60,000 nt of DNA. It comes from Hydractinia symbiolongicarpus. Lineage: Eukaryota; Cnidaria; Hydrozoa; Anthoathecata; Hydractiniidae. Below, one piece after another: positions 11,347-24,200 of the stretch (its first letter is position 1; each line of letters opens with the position of its first letter). The notes beneath the pieces are model-generated. The model did no database searches, was not told the DNA's origin, and saw only the letters and a program-made list of their open reading frames with translations. The position numbers and the translations under genes were made by a program. The stretch is taken from the NCBI RefSeq assembly GCF_029227915.1, contig NC_079882.1:21521001-21581000 (forward strand), in the 5' to 3' direction.

Positions 11347-12290
11347 TTATATCAATTTTAAAAACAACTTTCTATCCTGTTTCGAATTCTTGCATCCATT
11401 TTGTAAAATTCACCACAGAAAATGCGGATGTTTCGATAAAATGTTCAATTTAAATCGTATGTTTTATGCGAAAAGTAAATTTGACTTTAAACCGCAACCG
11501 TTTGCTCATTGTCTTCAAGAAGCTAAAATATTTTTTTAGTATTTCCTTAAAAAAAATCGGGACGTTTATGCAATTAATCAAACTTTCGTCTATTTTTGCA
11601 AGATTTAGTTTTGTGATTTTGAAATTCCGCAACTTAAAATATCTTCGATTTTTATTTACAGCTTTTTTGAACAATGACAGTTGTTAAATGAATAATTTTT
11701 GCTAAAAAGTAAACTGATTTAATAAAATTATGCGATTTAAATTATGTACAAATATAACAAAAAATCTTAATAAAATTATTGCCAGATGTATTAAACATTT
11801 CTTTCTACATGCACCTCACTCCAAGAATGCTGACAATTAATGTTAAAATTCGCACAAATTTACTCAGTGCTTAAACCACAAATCTTTTCTCATAAGAAGC
11901 TATGTATTTATTCTTGCTAATTGATCTTAAACATTACCTTCAAATATACAAAAGACTTTGGAAGCATCTTTTTACTGCATTTACAATTCTTGTTAGTGAG
12001 AATTTCTCGGATAGAACCCATGTGTGAAACTAAAAGCGGGGCGTAAACGATGTATTTCCTGATTGTCAGGAAAATTCTTTTTCATGTATTTAGTAATCTC
12101 AGGCGTTGTTGATATTCCTGGAGTAAAGTCAGTGTTTAAAAATTAATTACACGTATAGGTGATTCTAATTACAGCGTTCAAATATGTGCAAATATAAAGT
12201 CCGACAATTCATAACAACGCCCTCAGATATCTGGTACAAATTTTGATCTCAAGTGTTGCATAATTTTCACTGAAAATTTGGGGAACATGT

Positions 12291-15200
12291 TTAAGGAACT
12301 GACTGTTTAACAAGTTCTTTTATCGCAATTGCTCGCTTCGCAAGAGTATGGGTAGCACCTTCCAAATCATTTTTAATATACTGATACACGTGGTCCGTTA
12401 CTTGGTTTAAGTAGATGATCTAGAAACAAAACACAACATAAATACGAAACTGACTGGCATACCTATTTAACCAAAAAAACATTTCTTGAATAAAAAAATG
12501 AACTTTAATTTTGCGGAATTTTTTTCAAATTGGGTTTTAAAAATTTCGTTGCAGGAGTTATTTTTACGATTACTGGTATAATTTGCGAAAAAAAATTCTG
12601 CAAAATTTAATTAAGAATTATTAATTCCTTTTGACGTAAGAGTGATATGGTGTACCTTACAGCCGTTTGTAGTAATCGTATTATTCACTGCTTCCAATAC
12701 AAAGCCAGAACATCGAGTCTAAGGAATAAAGGAAAGATTTTAGCGCGCGATAGATCTGAAGCGTTATTGTTTAAAACAAAATTGCGGATTTGCACATACA
12801 AGGTCTACACCTTTGGTTTTATAAACATTATGTAAATTAAGCTCATTCTCAATTAAGCATAAAGGTTCAAATTCTACTCCTTATTTTGATCGCAATATGA
12901 TTACATTTTAAATATAATAGATAATGTTTCAATTCGCATGTTAATGTCTTAAAAGAACGGTCAGTATGGACATACAGTTAACTCCCGGTAGCTTGATTTT
13001 TCATTATCTCGAACCATTTTCTTGGGTACCTTGCACTTTCATTAATACTCTTTTATAAAAAACTCCAGTTAGGGAGCGTTCACATGTTACGTAATTAAGT
13101 AGGGGGATGGGGGGGGGGGTCATCGAATTTGCTTACGCTTAAATATAAGGGAGGGGGGAGGGGTAAAGTGGTTTGATGACATAAGCAAATCAAACAGCAT
13201 AACAGCATATTTATCATGAGTGTGAAAAATATCAACTATCGAAAGCGTCTGTATTTTCGCCATATTCTATATTTTGGATGTATTATTTATTTATTTATTT
13301 ATTTATTTTTTTTTGGAGGGGGGGGGGGGTAAGTAGATGATGACGTAACTTTGGGAGGAGGTCAAACAAATGATTACGACTGATTACATGGGGGGAGTAG
13401 AAAATAGGCAAAAAATTAAATTTCAGGGTTTTATACAATTTTGTAATTTTTAAGCATATTATCATAGTTTTGTCTTACGAGAAAAAAATTGCATCAATAC
13501 AATAACAATATACCTGTGCTCTGTTATATTCGGGTAATGGAGGCAAATCTGCTACTGTTACTGATCTGTAAGCTATAGTATGTAATTCCCTATGAATATA
13601 TTATTAAGAGGGATATGAAAAACACAAGTAAGAGAATTTATATTTCTGGCATTAAACAGTAACCATGGAAACGGTAACCATGGAAACAGTAACTATGGAA
13701 ACAGTAACCATGGAAACGTACCTTATATCTTTTCTCGTCGATGCGAGCACAACAAAATCATCACCTTTTACATTCTCTCGTGGTGACAAATTTTGCATGG
13801 CGTAATGTAGGACGCAGTCTTCATCTTCACGAATTATGCGCGCTATCGAAACTTTACTAAAATAAGCATTAGAAAGAGGAGACTACATTTCCTGATGGAC
13901 TTAAATTTTTTTACTGGAAGAAAACAGAAGTCTAAATCGAGTATTTACTCAAAACTTACGTGACAGCCATATCCCAAATTGTTCTCTTTTTGTGATCGGA
14001 AAGAACTTTATACACCGTGGCAGGAGGGACATCTATTTCGCATTCAATTCGAATACACAGCCTGCCTTCAAGTTTACATTGATATAACCGAATCTAAGAC
14101 AAAGATGAAGACATCGAAACAACTCATTTGTTTTTGCATTTCAAAAGAAGTCGGCGTTTATAAATAATGATCAAACCTTATATTAAACAAATATATACGC
14201 AGACCCAAAGAAAACCTGATCGTAAACATAAACCTACGATAAACAAAATTGACACGTAAATTTTATTTATTCCGAAAAAAAGAAAAATCGGATTTTTGGT
14301 TTTCTTTTTAAAAAAGTATGCTTATCATTGCTTAACCGGAAAAGGTTGACTCGTTGAAATTTCTCTCAGACGGTACAATGCCAAAACTTCCGGAATATTA
14401 CTTTGAAATCAGCAAAGAATGGTTTCACTAATTTACCATATTCGGTGATTCAGACACTTTGCAATCCGCTTTCTTCAAATGATATTTTCGGCGAAGCACT
14501 CGTTATTGGTGCATAAAACGGAATCCAAAATTTAACTTCATAATATCAAACAACGGCAGATATTTTCTGATCATGAGTTTCTTATAGTTACTGACAACAG
14601 AATATTCGCCTTCGTGTTAGTCTTTAACAGTATTATCTCTTAGGACTATGGTGGTGCACATGCCAGCAAATGTATGTTTTGTGTTATAAGCGTATGAAAA
14701 AAATGTCAATAAGGTTTAAAACGCTTAATTATTTTCAAAATCCACTTCTGGGAAGAACAATTACGCAATTTTTGTCACGTGACTTTCGGATTATAAATTG
14801 ATTATCTGCTGAAATAAGCCGTTCTAATATGCTCAGCATATGTTTATTTCAGTGGGACAAAATCAGCCTAAATATGGCTTCTAAACAAAAAAAGCTTTTG
14901 GAAGAAAAAAAACATGCAGTAGCTACACTCACTTCATCAGTTTGAACTTTTAACTTAAATCCAGGCGAGTTGTATAGTTCCATCAGAGCTAAAATGTTCT
15001 TATAACTCAGAATTTTCTAAAAAAAAAATGTTAAAGCACATATTCGTAGTTTGTGATGAAATTTAACAACATTTTTATCTTGACAAAAAAGTTCATATAC
15101 CTGGTTATGTTCATTAAGAGGGACTGAAGCGAGTGGTTCAACTGAACGTAAGATGCTTCTCCTAAAAGCAACAACATCCAACGCATGATAATTGTCAGCG

Positions 15201-18200
15201 AATAAAATAAATAAAAAAAATAAAAAAATATATCTTCCTGTTACGTGAGAGGAAAGTGGAAATTTGGAAAAATATTTGCAGAATTTGAATCTCTTTAATA
15301 ATAGCCGTATTCCGTCTGTTTGTCTCTTTGCAGACCCCGCTGTGTTAAAAAGTCGTGCTACGGAAACACGAATATGAAATGCGATATATTTTTATCCACT
15401 TTGTTGCGACTGGTAAATTTAAAGAAAGGGCGAACCCGTGGATTTTTCCACGGGCTAACGACTAGTCTATATTGTAATACCCGTATGCGTGTCTTTCACG
15501 CAAAATGGTAACCGCAGTAGCGAGACATACGAATTGCGGTGAATAAAGGACGGGCGAACCCGTGGATTTTTTCACAGGCCACCGACTAGTACGTTTATAA
15601 AATTTCTATTTGGATCAAAATTATTTTTGTTAACAGTACTTTACGGGGAAAAATGTTTTGCGGAAACGTTTGCGACTTAGCTTTATCGCAAAAATTTTGT
15701 ATATGGCGGGAAAAACTTCTAATTGGCACATCTCACGGCTTTTATTGGGCACAAAGTTTGCGAATTTTCTAAAAAACAAAAAAACTGCAAATAGCATCAC
15801 CTTTCTGTTCGCAAACGAACTCTTTCTTCTGCTCTCATCATGCGTTGCAAATGTTTCTAAATAAAAAAAACGCGGTTGCAACAGCTACAAATTAGCTATC
15901 CTATAAAAATTTGTCTTTCTTATGTGTTAAATTAAAAAAAAAAGTTTATCTTTACAATCGAAGACAGTCAAACTCAGGGAAAGAAATTAACGCGGAAGAA
16001 AATAATGCGAGAGCCATGATTGCAAGTTTGGCTTCGCAACTTAAATTTTAAATTTTTTAATTACAGACAAACTTCCACGATTTTTTATTTCGCTTTTACT
16101 CTTGAATGCTCGCAATTTTTCTGTAAGTTCGGTGTAAAATTTAATTCCGACATTGGAAGTAAGCAAAACAATAGTATTGGTGGTTAATTTTTCAATTCCG
16201 CAATTTCCATTAAACTGTGCCCATTTGTAATATTTTATTCCCCATTTTGCAGTTCTCGAGATTTCTTTCCCTAACTTTAATTCGCAATCTTTTCTTCCAC
16301 ATTGAAATTTCTTCTTTTTTCGCCATCTTTTCTCAGCAGCAGTAAAGCTATGTTTGACCTTGGAATTAAAACGTTGCCTTGTGGAGTTTAAAGGAAAGGG
16401 GTTGGTTGTAACTCAATTTTTTTTCAGTACATGAAAAGTGCGGTGGTATTGCAAGAAGGTTAACCGACTGGAAGCCTTGTAGTAGAGTGTTCGTTTCCAG
16501 TCCGGGAGGTCTTAAGTTTAAACCTCGGCCGAGTCACGCCATAGACTATAAAAGTGTGAATCCCATCCTTTCTGCTTAGCGCTCAGCATGAGAATAGGAT
16601 TGATATCATAGGCGGTTGTCTAGTTGAGAGATTGCTGCGCTTGCACGACTTTCGTAGTTCAAATGGGAACTTTAAATGCACTAGGACCCTCTTCGCGGGA
16701 CTATCATTGATAACAGTACCAATATGAACTGAAGAGGCTATCCTGGGTAAATAATTTTAATAAAGAGCGAACATTCAGTTTGTATGTAACCGTTGCAAAG
16801 GTGAGATTATAAAGAACCAAGTTTTTTCAAGTTTTTTTGATGTACAACAGTGACTTTGATAACTTCTGTTACTTAGGTGATATATTGAATTATGTAATTT
16901 ATTTCTACACTACAGCCATGAAAAGTATGTAAAACTGTTGCTGGGAAGACATATACATAGTTAGTTGTTAAATACAGAGTTATTTATTTGCTAATATAGT
17001 AGTTATCTTAGTAAATCTTGGGATTTAGAAACCTATAATTTTTTTCTTTTGCTTAAAAGTTATTTTCTGGCTGCCACAAAATAATTTTTTCTTTGCCTCT
17101 CCTTTAATAGATTGTGAAAAAATTATTTTCGCGAAAGATCAAATTCAAATTTCGCGAAATCAAGGAATTAAATCTAGGATTGAAGAATATCACAGAATTT
17201 ATTTTCGCGATTGAAACTTCTTAAATTTTGGCGGAATAAAATTTCGCGGTTTAACATTTCATAAGTTTATATTCGCGGTTTGCAACAAAAGATGATTTTA
17301 ATTTCGCGAATTTTTAGAAAACGCAAAATTTTCTTTCTGCGCATTGTTTTGACAATAATAGAGAATTTTAGAGGAATTATTTAAACTAATTTTTTAAAAC
17401 ATACATTAAAACGCATCATTGGATAAAAAAACAAACATTCAAGATGGCGGATAAGCAGCGCTTGTTGTGATAAAAAACTAATAGATTCTGACGATAAAAA
17501 CTTGTTCGAAATGATACAATATGATAAATGGTTCTTTAACAACACCGTCAAGAAGATAAAAATGATTTTTTAAATGTTTAGAAAGAAGAACCAGATCTGT
17601 TTCACGACAAGGACTACTTACTTCCTTAATAAGTATTTTAAGGAATAAAAATGGTTTTAGAAGAAACCTTTGCGTTTTTTGTTTGTTTTTTTTTGTAAAA
17701 TTTGCAAACGTTTTTCCTTCGTAATGTGCCAATTAAAAAGGATTTCTAAAAAGTCTCAGCTATAGGACAAAATGTACAAAAACTAGACGAAAGTAGATGA
17801 AAAATTTGGTAAACTGCAACAGTTATTTCCCATTAAAAATTTTAACTGGTGGAAACGCGAAAGTTTTCCCCGTAAAATACAAACATGTTGCGGTGAAGCT
17901 GATCCGCAAGAAGTTTCCGTCTTCTCTCAAAGTAATAATTATGTTTTAAAGATGTTTTTTGTATCGTTTGTTTATATTATATATTGTATACGACTTTTTA
18001 AATGTATGCAAGACATGTACTTTTGTTGACTGACAAAAAATAGGCAAAGAAATATTTTGTTCCTCATCACTAAATTTTTATGTGGTCTTTGTCTTCTTAA
18101 ACTTTTTCTGCCGCCATTAACTTTATTTTCGTGTAAGCCACTAAAGTTCATACCAACAACATATTTCGATCTCTTTAACGTAAAAAACTGAAGTGACCTG

Positions 18201-21200
18201 CCGTGTTTGAAAAGTAGGGTTGCAAATTGTGGACGTGTGAAAAATTCTTGCGTTCAAACGAAACCTAACCATGAAGGCGGACCAGATTTCAAAATTGTGC
18301 AGGGGGTATTAAAGATTAACACTAACAAGGGATATTATATAAGAGGAAACCAATTGAGAAAAAGTAATTTTGGCTAAAGTATATTAAAAATTGAACATTT
18401 TTTTAAAAACAAATGAATAATGCAGAATTTGATTGATTCTGTTTGTTAAACAAACCCACCTTTATCGAAATCAAATCGTGGAATACTAGCAGGGTGCATG
18501 TGACCGCAGCACGACAAAAAAGGTTTAAACATAAACATGGAAAGGGTATGAGCAATAAACTGAAAAAAGATGACCCGCCTTTACTAAAGTTATCTGAGTA
18601 AAGTATTCTTAATGAGAAGGGAAAATTAAAATTTTCTTTTACGAAACCATGCATGACATAGGAAGCGAGTGGGCAATTACTCTAAAAAAAAGCAATTTTG
18701 TTTGTTATTAAAAATTTGTTAAACGATATTTCTTCTTTATTTATCGGCATGCTTTATAATTATTTTTTATTTTCAATACCTGACAACAATAAAAAAAAAT
18801 CAATTAAAAAGATATTATCAAACCGATCAGGGTCATTAGAATAGGTCTTCGAGCCGTGTCCAACCCCCCCAAAAAAATGTTGTTTCTCGACGTACTTCTT
18901 TTACAAAGAAAGGGAAGGAAAGGACGACCAACTGTTATTTCTAAAAATTTTCCCGAAATGTTGTAGACGTGGAAGTTAAGCTTATTCTTACAAACAGAAC
19001 AGCAAGAAAATATTATATTCGTAAACATTGTTTAATATTCTTCTCCACCCATGTTTTCACTTTCTACAAACAACAACACGTTAGAACATACTGTTATTAA
19101 CAGTGAGTGAAGCCAGAGCACAAAAGGATAAGCTTGAATATTATCTAAAGACGAATTTATCGAGAAAGGTAGTACATGTGTATTATATGACGTGCTGCAA
19201 AAAAAAGAAATTCCGCTTTTAAATTTTTTGTTATAGTTGATAAAATAAAAAGTTTTTTGCAAAATTTCCGGCTGTCATATCCTACTTAAAACAATAACAA
19301 ACAAATAAAACATGCACGGCGTAGAACAGCAAAATAAACCCAAAAAACACTGATAATGTTGTTGAATTCTTGCTATCCTGATAATAAAACATGAAGGTAC
19401 AATACTTGTACTGTACAGAGGGATAAAGTTTGGTTTCAAGCATTTCTCTGCAAAATACCAAAACAATATAATACCTTAAAACAATACGAATTCATAAATT
19501 CTATCTATATCCTAAAAAAAGCGAAATTTCTCTGTCTCAAGATGGTACTTGGCCTTCATATTACCTAGATGCATGACTCTAAGGTACATGGCCTCCATAT
19601 TACCTAGATGGCTCTAAAAATAAATAAATATCATAAAAAGAACGCTTGAAAACGAGGGAGCATGTCGTGACATTTCTTTTATATACAATGTTTCCATTTG
19701 CCTATGAGCTTTTTAATATTGCATCATGTATGCGAATCACCAATCTGAAACGATGGAGCCAACAATTTGATTCTTTAACATATAGGAGATTAAAATTATA
19801 CTTGGGCGCCGGTTTTCCCCTCAGATAAGAATAAAACTCCTCCGAGAAGGAACTCACGGCGAAGCGGTGATGTAAATTTTTTTTTCCTTCACCGTAGGCC
19901 ATATCATTTTAACCATTGGCAGTATCTACAGTGGTGTTTGTTTATTTTGTCGGATAATGGAGTTCTAAAATGTTCCCGCTTAGTACCCAAAATACACTTG
20001 AGCCATAATTTTCGATCCTGAAAGCTCCAAAATACAAAAAAAAAAAAAAATAGAAAATTTTTTTACAGTAGAGTTCGTTACTCTCAAAAAAGCGTAGAAC
20101 ACTGAAGTCAATCCAAACACCACTTTTGTTAAACTATTTATTAGATCTTCGTTTTTACATTTATTATATCTATGGGCGTTGTATAGTTGAAAAATAGTTC
20201 TTGGTTAAATGAAAAATTACGTGTTGCTTGTTCTATTCGCTTCTGTTGACTTCTAGCTCGTACTAAATACGTTTGCAATACCCTCTTTGTGTGTTTTAGT
20301 TATAAATAAAACCTGAAATATTTTAAAAACAAAAAGGCTGGGACATTCACCTTCCGCTTTTGTTGAAGTAAAATACAGAATCCGATACAAACGTTTTTTT
20401 TCTGTAGAGATATAACATGAGCAATTCTAAGGAAACATGACGTAATAAAAGTTTGGAAAGACTCTTGTCATCAAAACTGTGGGATGCAATGCTGTTGACG
20501 GAAATATTATGTTTGTTGTGCTTGCAAAAGGACATGTCCACTCCATCCATACATACACACCAAAGAGATTAACCAACAATAGAAATCTTTTAACGTTTTT
20601 TTTAGTTTAGACTAGGGCGGAATCGGGTAAAATTGGATAAATTTAGATTTGTCTCTTCAGTACACTCAAATGAAAACACCACACAGCTTGAATTTAACTT
20701 TTCTAGTCGACTAAGCCTTCTCTATCATAACATATCCAATTAACTCGGATTTTCGAGTGTCTTCACATCAGAGAAAAATGGATAATATACAAGGAGTCAA
20801 ATTAGCAAGTTATTAAGTAATTAAGGGAGGCGTAATCAATATGCCTGGTGCTGATGCTTAGGGTATTAAGACAGCTACTGCATGTAACGGAACCGCCTAT
20901 TGTAAGTTTTAATTGTCTTTATACTCTGACGACACTGCTGCATGATTTACTTAACACGAATGAATGAAAACAACAAATATTTCCCGATTGAATCCGTTCG
21001 GATTAGTGTTGTTTTTACATTTCTATGCAAATGGTATTAAAAGTGTTTTCTTTTTTCTTTCCCTTTCTAAATTGACTTTTTTGAACTGTCTGTTGGTAAG
21101 TTCTTAATGAGACGTGAGGTTAATTCAATCAGTAAATACAGAAATTATTAGTTGAATTCATTCGTGTGGAACAATCTGAATAGAATATTGATTGCCATTC

Positions 21201-24200
21201 GTTCGTTAAATTCTTCTTATAACAAAACTAAATCATCAGAGGTTGAAATATATCTGCTTTGTTTTATAGTTAAATAACTCCATCTTTTGAATCATCTATT
21301 AGTTTATTAATAACATATTGTAAAAAGTCTCCTGCCGTGAAGATATATAAATTCCACGGTTGAGGTTTCCTCTCCCATCAGTTGCTATCTAACCACTGAT
21401 AGAAGGCGGAGCAGTAGAAATTAAAATAAACTTTTTCACGAATACACAGAAGAAGAAATCAACTGAAAGTAAGATTTACGAAATTTTATATACCGAAGAG
21501 AGAAGAAATTTGTGAATTGTACGTTTTCTGTTGACTCGTGTTTCGACGTTATCACGTGATCGCGGGTTAAGTGTTAATCTTGAACACGCAAAACTTTTTA
21601 AATAAAACACAGTTGCCATTTTATTTATACAAAATAACATCGAGGAATTATCTCTTCGACTTGATAAATTAGCAAAAGTTTAACGAAAAATAAATCTTGA
21701 TGAAGCTTGATATGTCGTCGATGAGTCCGTCATTACAAAGACAATTCAGCATATCGCCGACACCTACAGTTAAAAGTGAGGTAATGCCAAGTAAAAAGCC
21801 GACCTTTTTCTCAATTGATCAAATTTTGGGCAAACATGACGCAGAAGGTTCAGACGACGAAGTCTTTGTGAACGAATATAACGATGATGACAGCTATGAC
21901 GGCGACAAAAGTGACGTTAATATTGACGGCGCCGATATTGAAATGTCTAGTGAACTAGATGAGAATAATAACGAAATTGAAAAAATCTCAAACGACAAGA
22001 AGGATAATAAAAACGACAAACAAACTCCATCATACACAGCAATTATTGCACAAGCCATCTTAAGCTCCTCAGATAGAAAGCTTCCTCTTGGATGTATTTA
22101 CGAATATATAGCAGAACACTTCCCAGAGTTTCTAAAAAAGGGACAAGGGTGGCGAAACTGTGTGCGACATAATTTATCGTTAAGTGAATGTTTCATAAAA
22201 GCTGGTCGCGCCAGAAATGGAAGAGGAAATTACTGGGGTATTCATCCTCGATATATTAAAAATTTCTCTAAAGGTGACTTTCGAAAAAGAAGAGCTAGCC
22301 ATCGTCCAAGAAATCGGGACCTTACACTTGGGTATGGCATCGGTCGATTTTATCCTCATTATTATAATCCGTATCTTACGACGCATGCGTACAACAAATC
22401 CCTTCTCACAACTCACCGACCTGGATTTTCTGTCGACAATATTTTATCTAAAGAACATCGTCAAGAATCAACACCACCAATCCTATCAAGCCACAAATTT
22501 CGTGAAGCAAGCCCGCATATCGGAAGGAGCTCATCGTTTCGTTTATACTCTCCACCTGTGTTATCTTCAGTCGTACCAGCGTCGTACTTAGAACATTATA
22601 ATTACAGATCCTACGATCATGGACACACAACGGCAGAGTGCTCATGTCAAAGTCACAAATTTCAAACTCCAAGAAATTAATTTTTTGTTAAAATTTAGTT
22701 TTCTTCGCTTAAATTTTAGATATGGGAAGCATTTTAGTCAAAATGCCAAATAACTTTCCATATTATTGACAGTTCTTTCAAGAGCCACTTGCTCCGAAAC
22801 ACAAACATGTTCCCTCAAAACAAACACATCGTGCTCGCTACAAATGGCGTGTTACATAGAACACATTAAGAAGGCACTTTCCTTCGACAGTTAGCCTATT
22901 TAAAAATATATAAGAATCTAAAAGAGAATTTTATTTTTTGTATTAATATAGTTCAAATTTACGTAAGCGAAAGTAATTTAAAGACGGTGTTTATATACTA
23001 TGTATATATATATGTGCATCAACCGACCTGTATTTATGTGTATATAATTGTGTTGCCTTGTATAATATAGAAACCAAAATTAGATTTTGTAAGAATAAAA
23101 TTTATAGTACATTAAGCTTGTTGTTGTTTTTTATACATATATTAGAGAGAATATTTTAGGCTGAAGTAGGCTAGTAGTTTAGGCTGTTTCATACTTCATT
23201 GATGTATGGTAAATTGCGGTAAACCTATTTATTGGGATGTATACATGAGGTGTGACATCAAGTCACGTCGTGCATACATGATTCATAGACAAGTTAGAAT
23301 TACCATTTATTATTGCTACCAAAGGTGTAGCCTTTAATCACTTTACGCATGAAGCCACAAAGCTATCAATGTACCCTTCATATGAAAATAGCTTCTTCTA
23401 AACCAGTTCATGTTTTGATACTTTAAAAAAGCTGAAATGTGTTTTTACAGCCTTGTTCCGCTAAAGACATGTATTTCGAGTAAAAAGTGTTTAACCGAGT
23501 TCCATCAAAAATTTCTGCCGACATTAGCTAAAGTCTTACCCACAATACAGCAGACATTAAAACCTTACCCACAATACAACGCATATGAACAAACAAAATA
23601 AAACCTTTTTTGTGTAAAACAGCTGGGTCAGCAATAAATTTCAGGAAACGAGGAAATATATTCTAATTCTGCACTTAATGTTATCAACTCACGCAATATT
23701 ATCAATTTTTATACTTTTAATGAAAAGTGAAAAAAAAACTTTTGAAAGTGGAAAACAGGAAAAACTTAGACGAATTATTATCACACAGGTTAGACCAGGA
23801 CAAGTTTATGTCAACATTGTTGGTCAAGCGAATAATAATGTGTTACACGGGGTTGGTCGACTAGTTAAGAATATACCGAGTTTTTTCTTTTCATATCTGA
23901 TCTTTTTAATACCGTTTAGCAGTTTGTTGTCATTGTTTTAAATTTTTTACTTGAACGTGCATTTTTTAAACGTTGCAGTTGTAAAGGTCACGAAGTTGAA
24001 TTTAAAAATTTACTAATACTGAGATAAAATTTAAAGGTGTTTCCTTTCGATTTTGTTTTGCTTTAAGCTAATTCAGTTTAGTGAAATATAACTCACAGGA
24101 AACAAACGTTTGGCATACTTTGATGGGATCAACGTTTTTTACAAAGTACAACCAACCCGGATTTTTTTTGTTTAGAAAACAATTAAAAGGAAGCTCCCAT

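Larger units (their letters stand above)
9640..12290. other. Gap between the membrane-protein gene and the ACOT 3' end: repeats only
   Basis: No coding exon was recognised. It holds a Helitron copy (11216-11346), a 17-bp stem-loop (10854-10905) and a foldback repeat at about 10455-10580 (GCGGGGACAAATTTTCGCGG facing its near-complement). The rest is AT-rich and featureless to me. The ACOT 3' UTR should occupy the right edge, but I could not place a polyadenylation signal. Confidence 0.5.

Noticed and set aside
22180-22672. Frames overlapping FoxQ2 in other registers
   Set aside because: Shadows of the forkhead gene with no domain of their own.
23678-23941. 87-codon plus-strand frame downstream of FoxQ2
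   Set aside because: No recognisable domain, no splice or promoter context, and low-complexity hydrophobic end.
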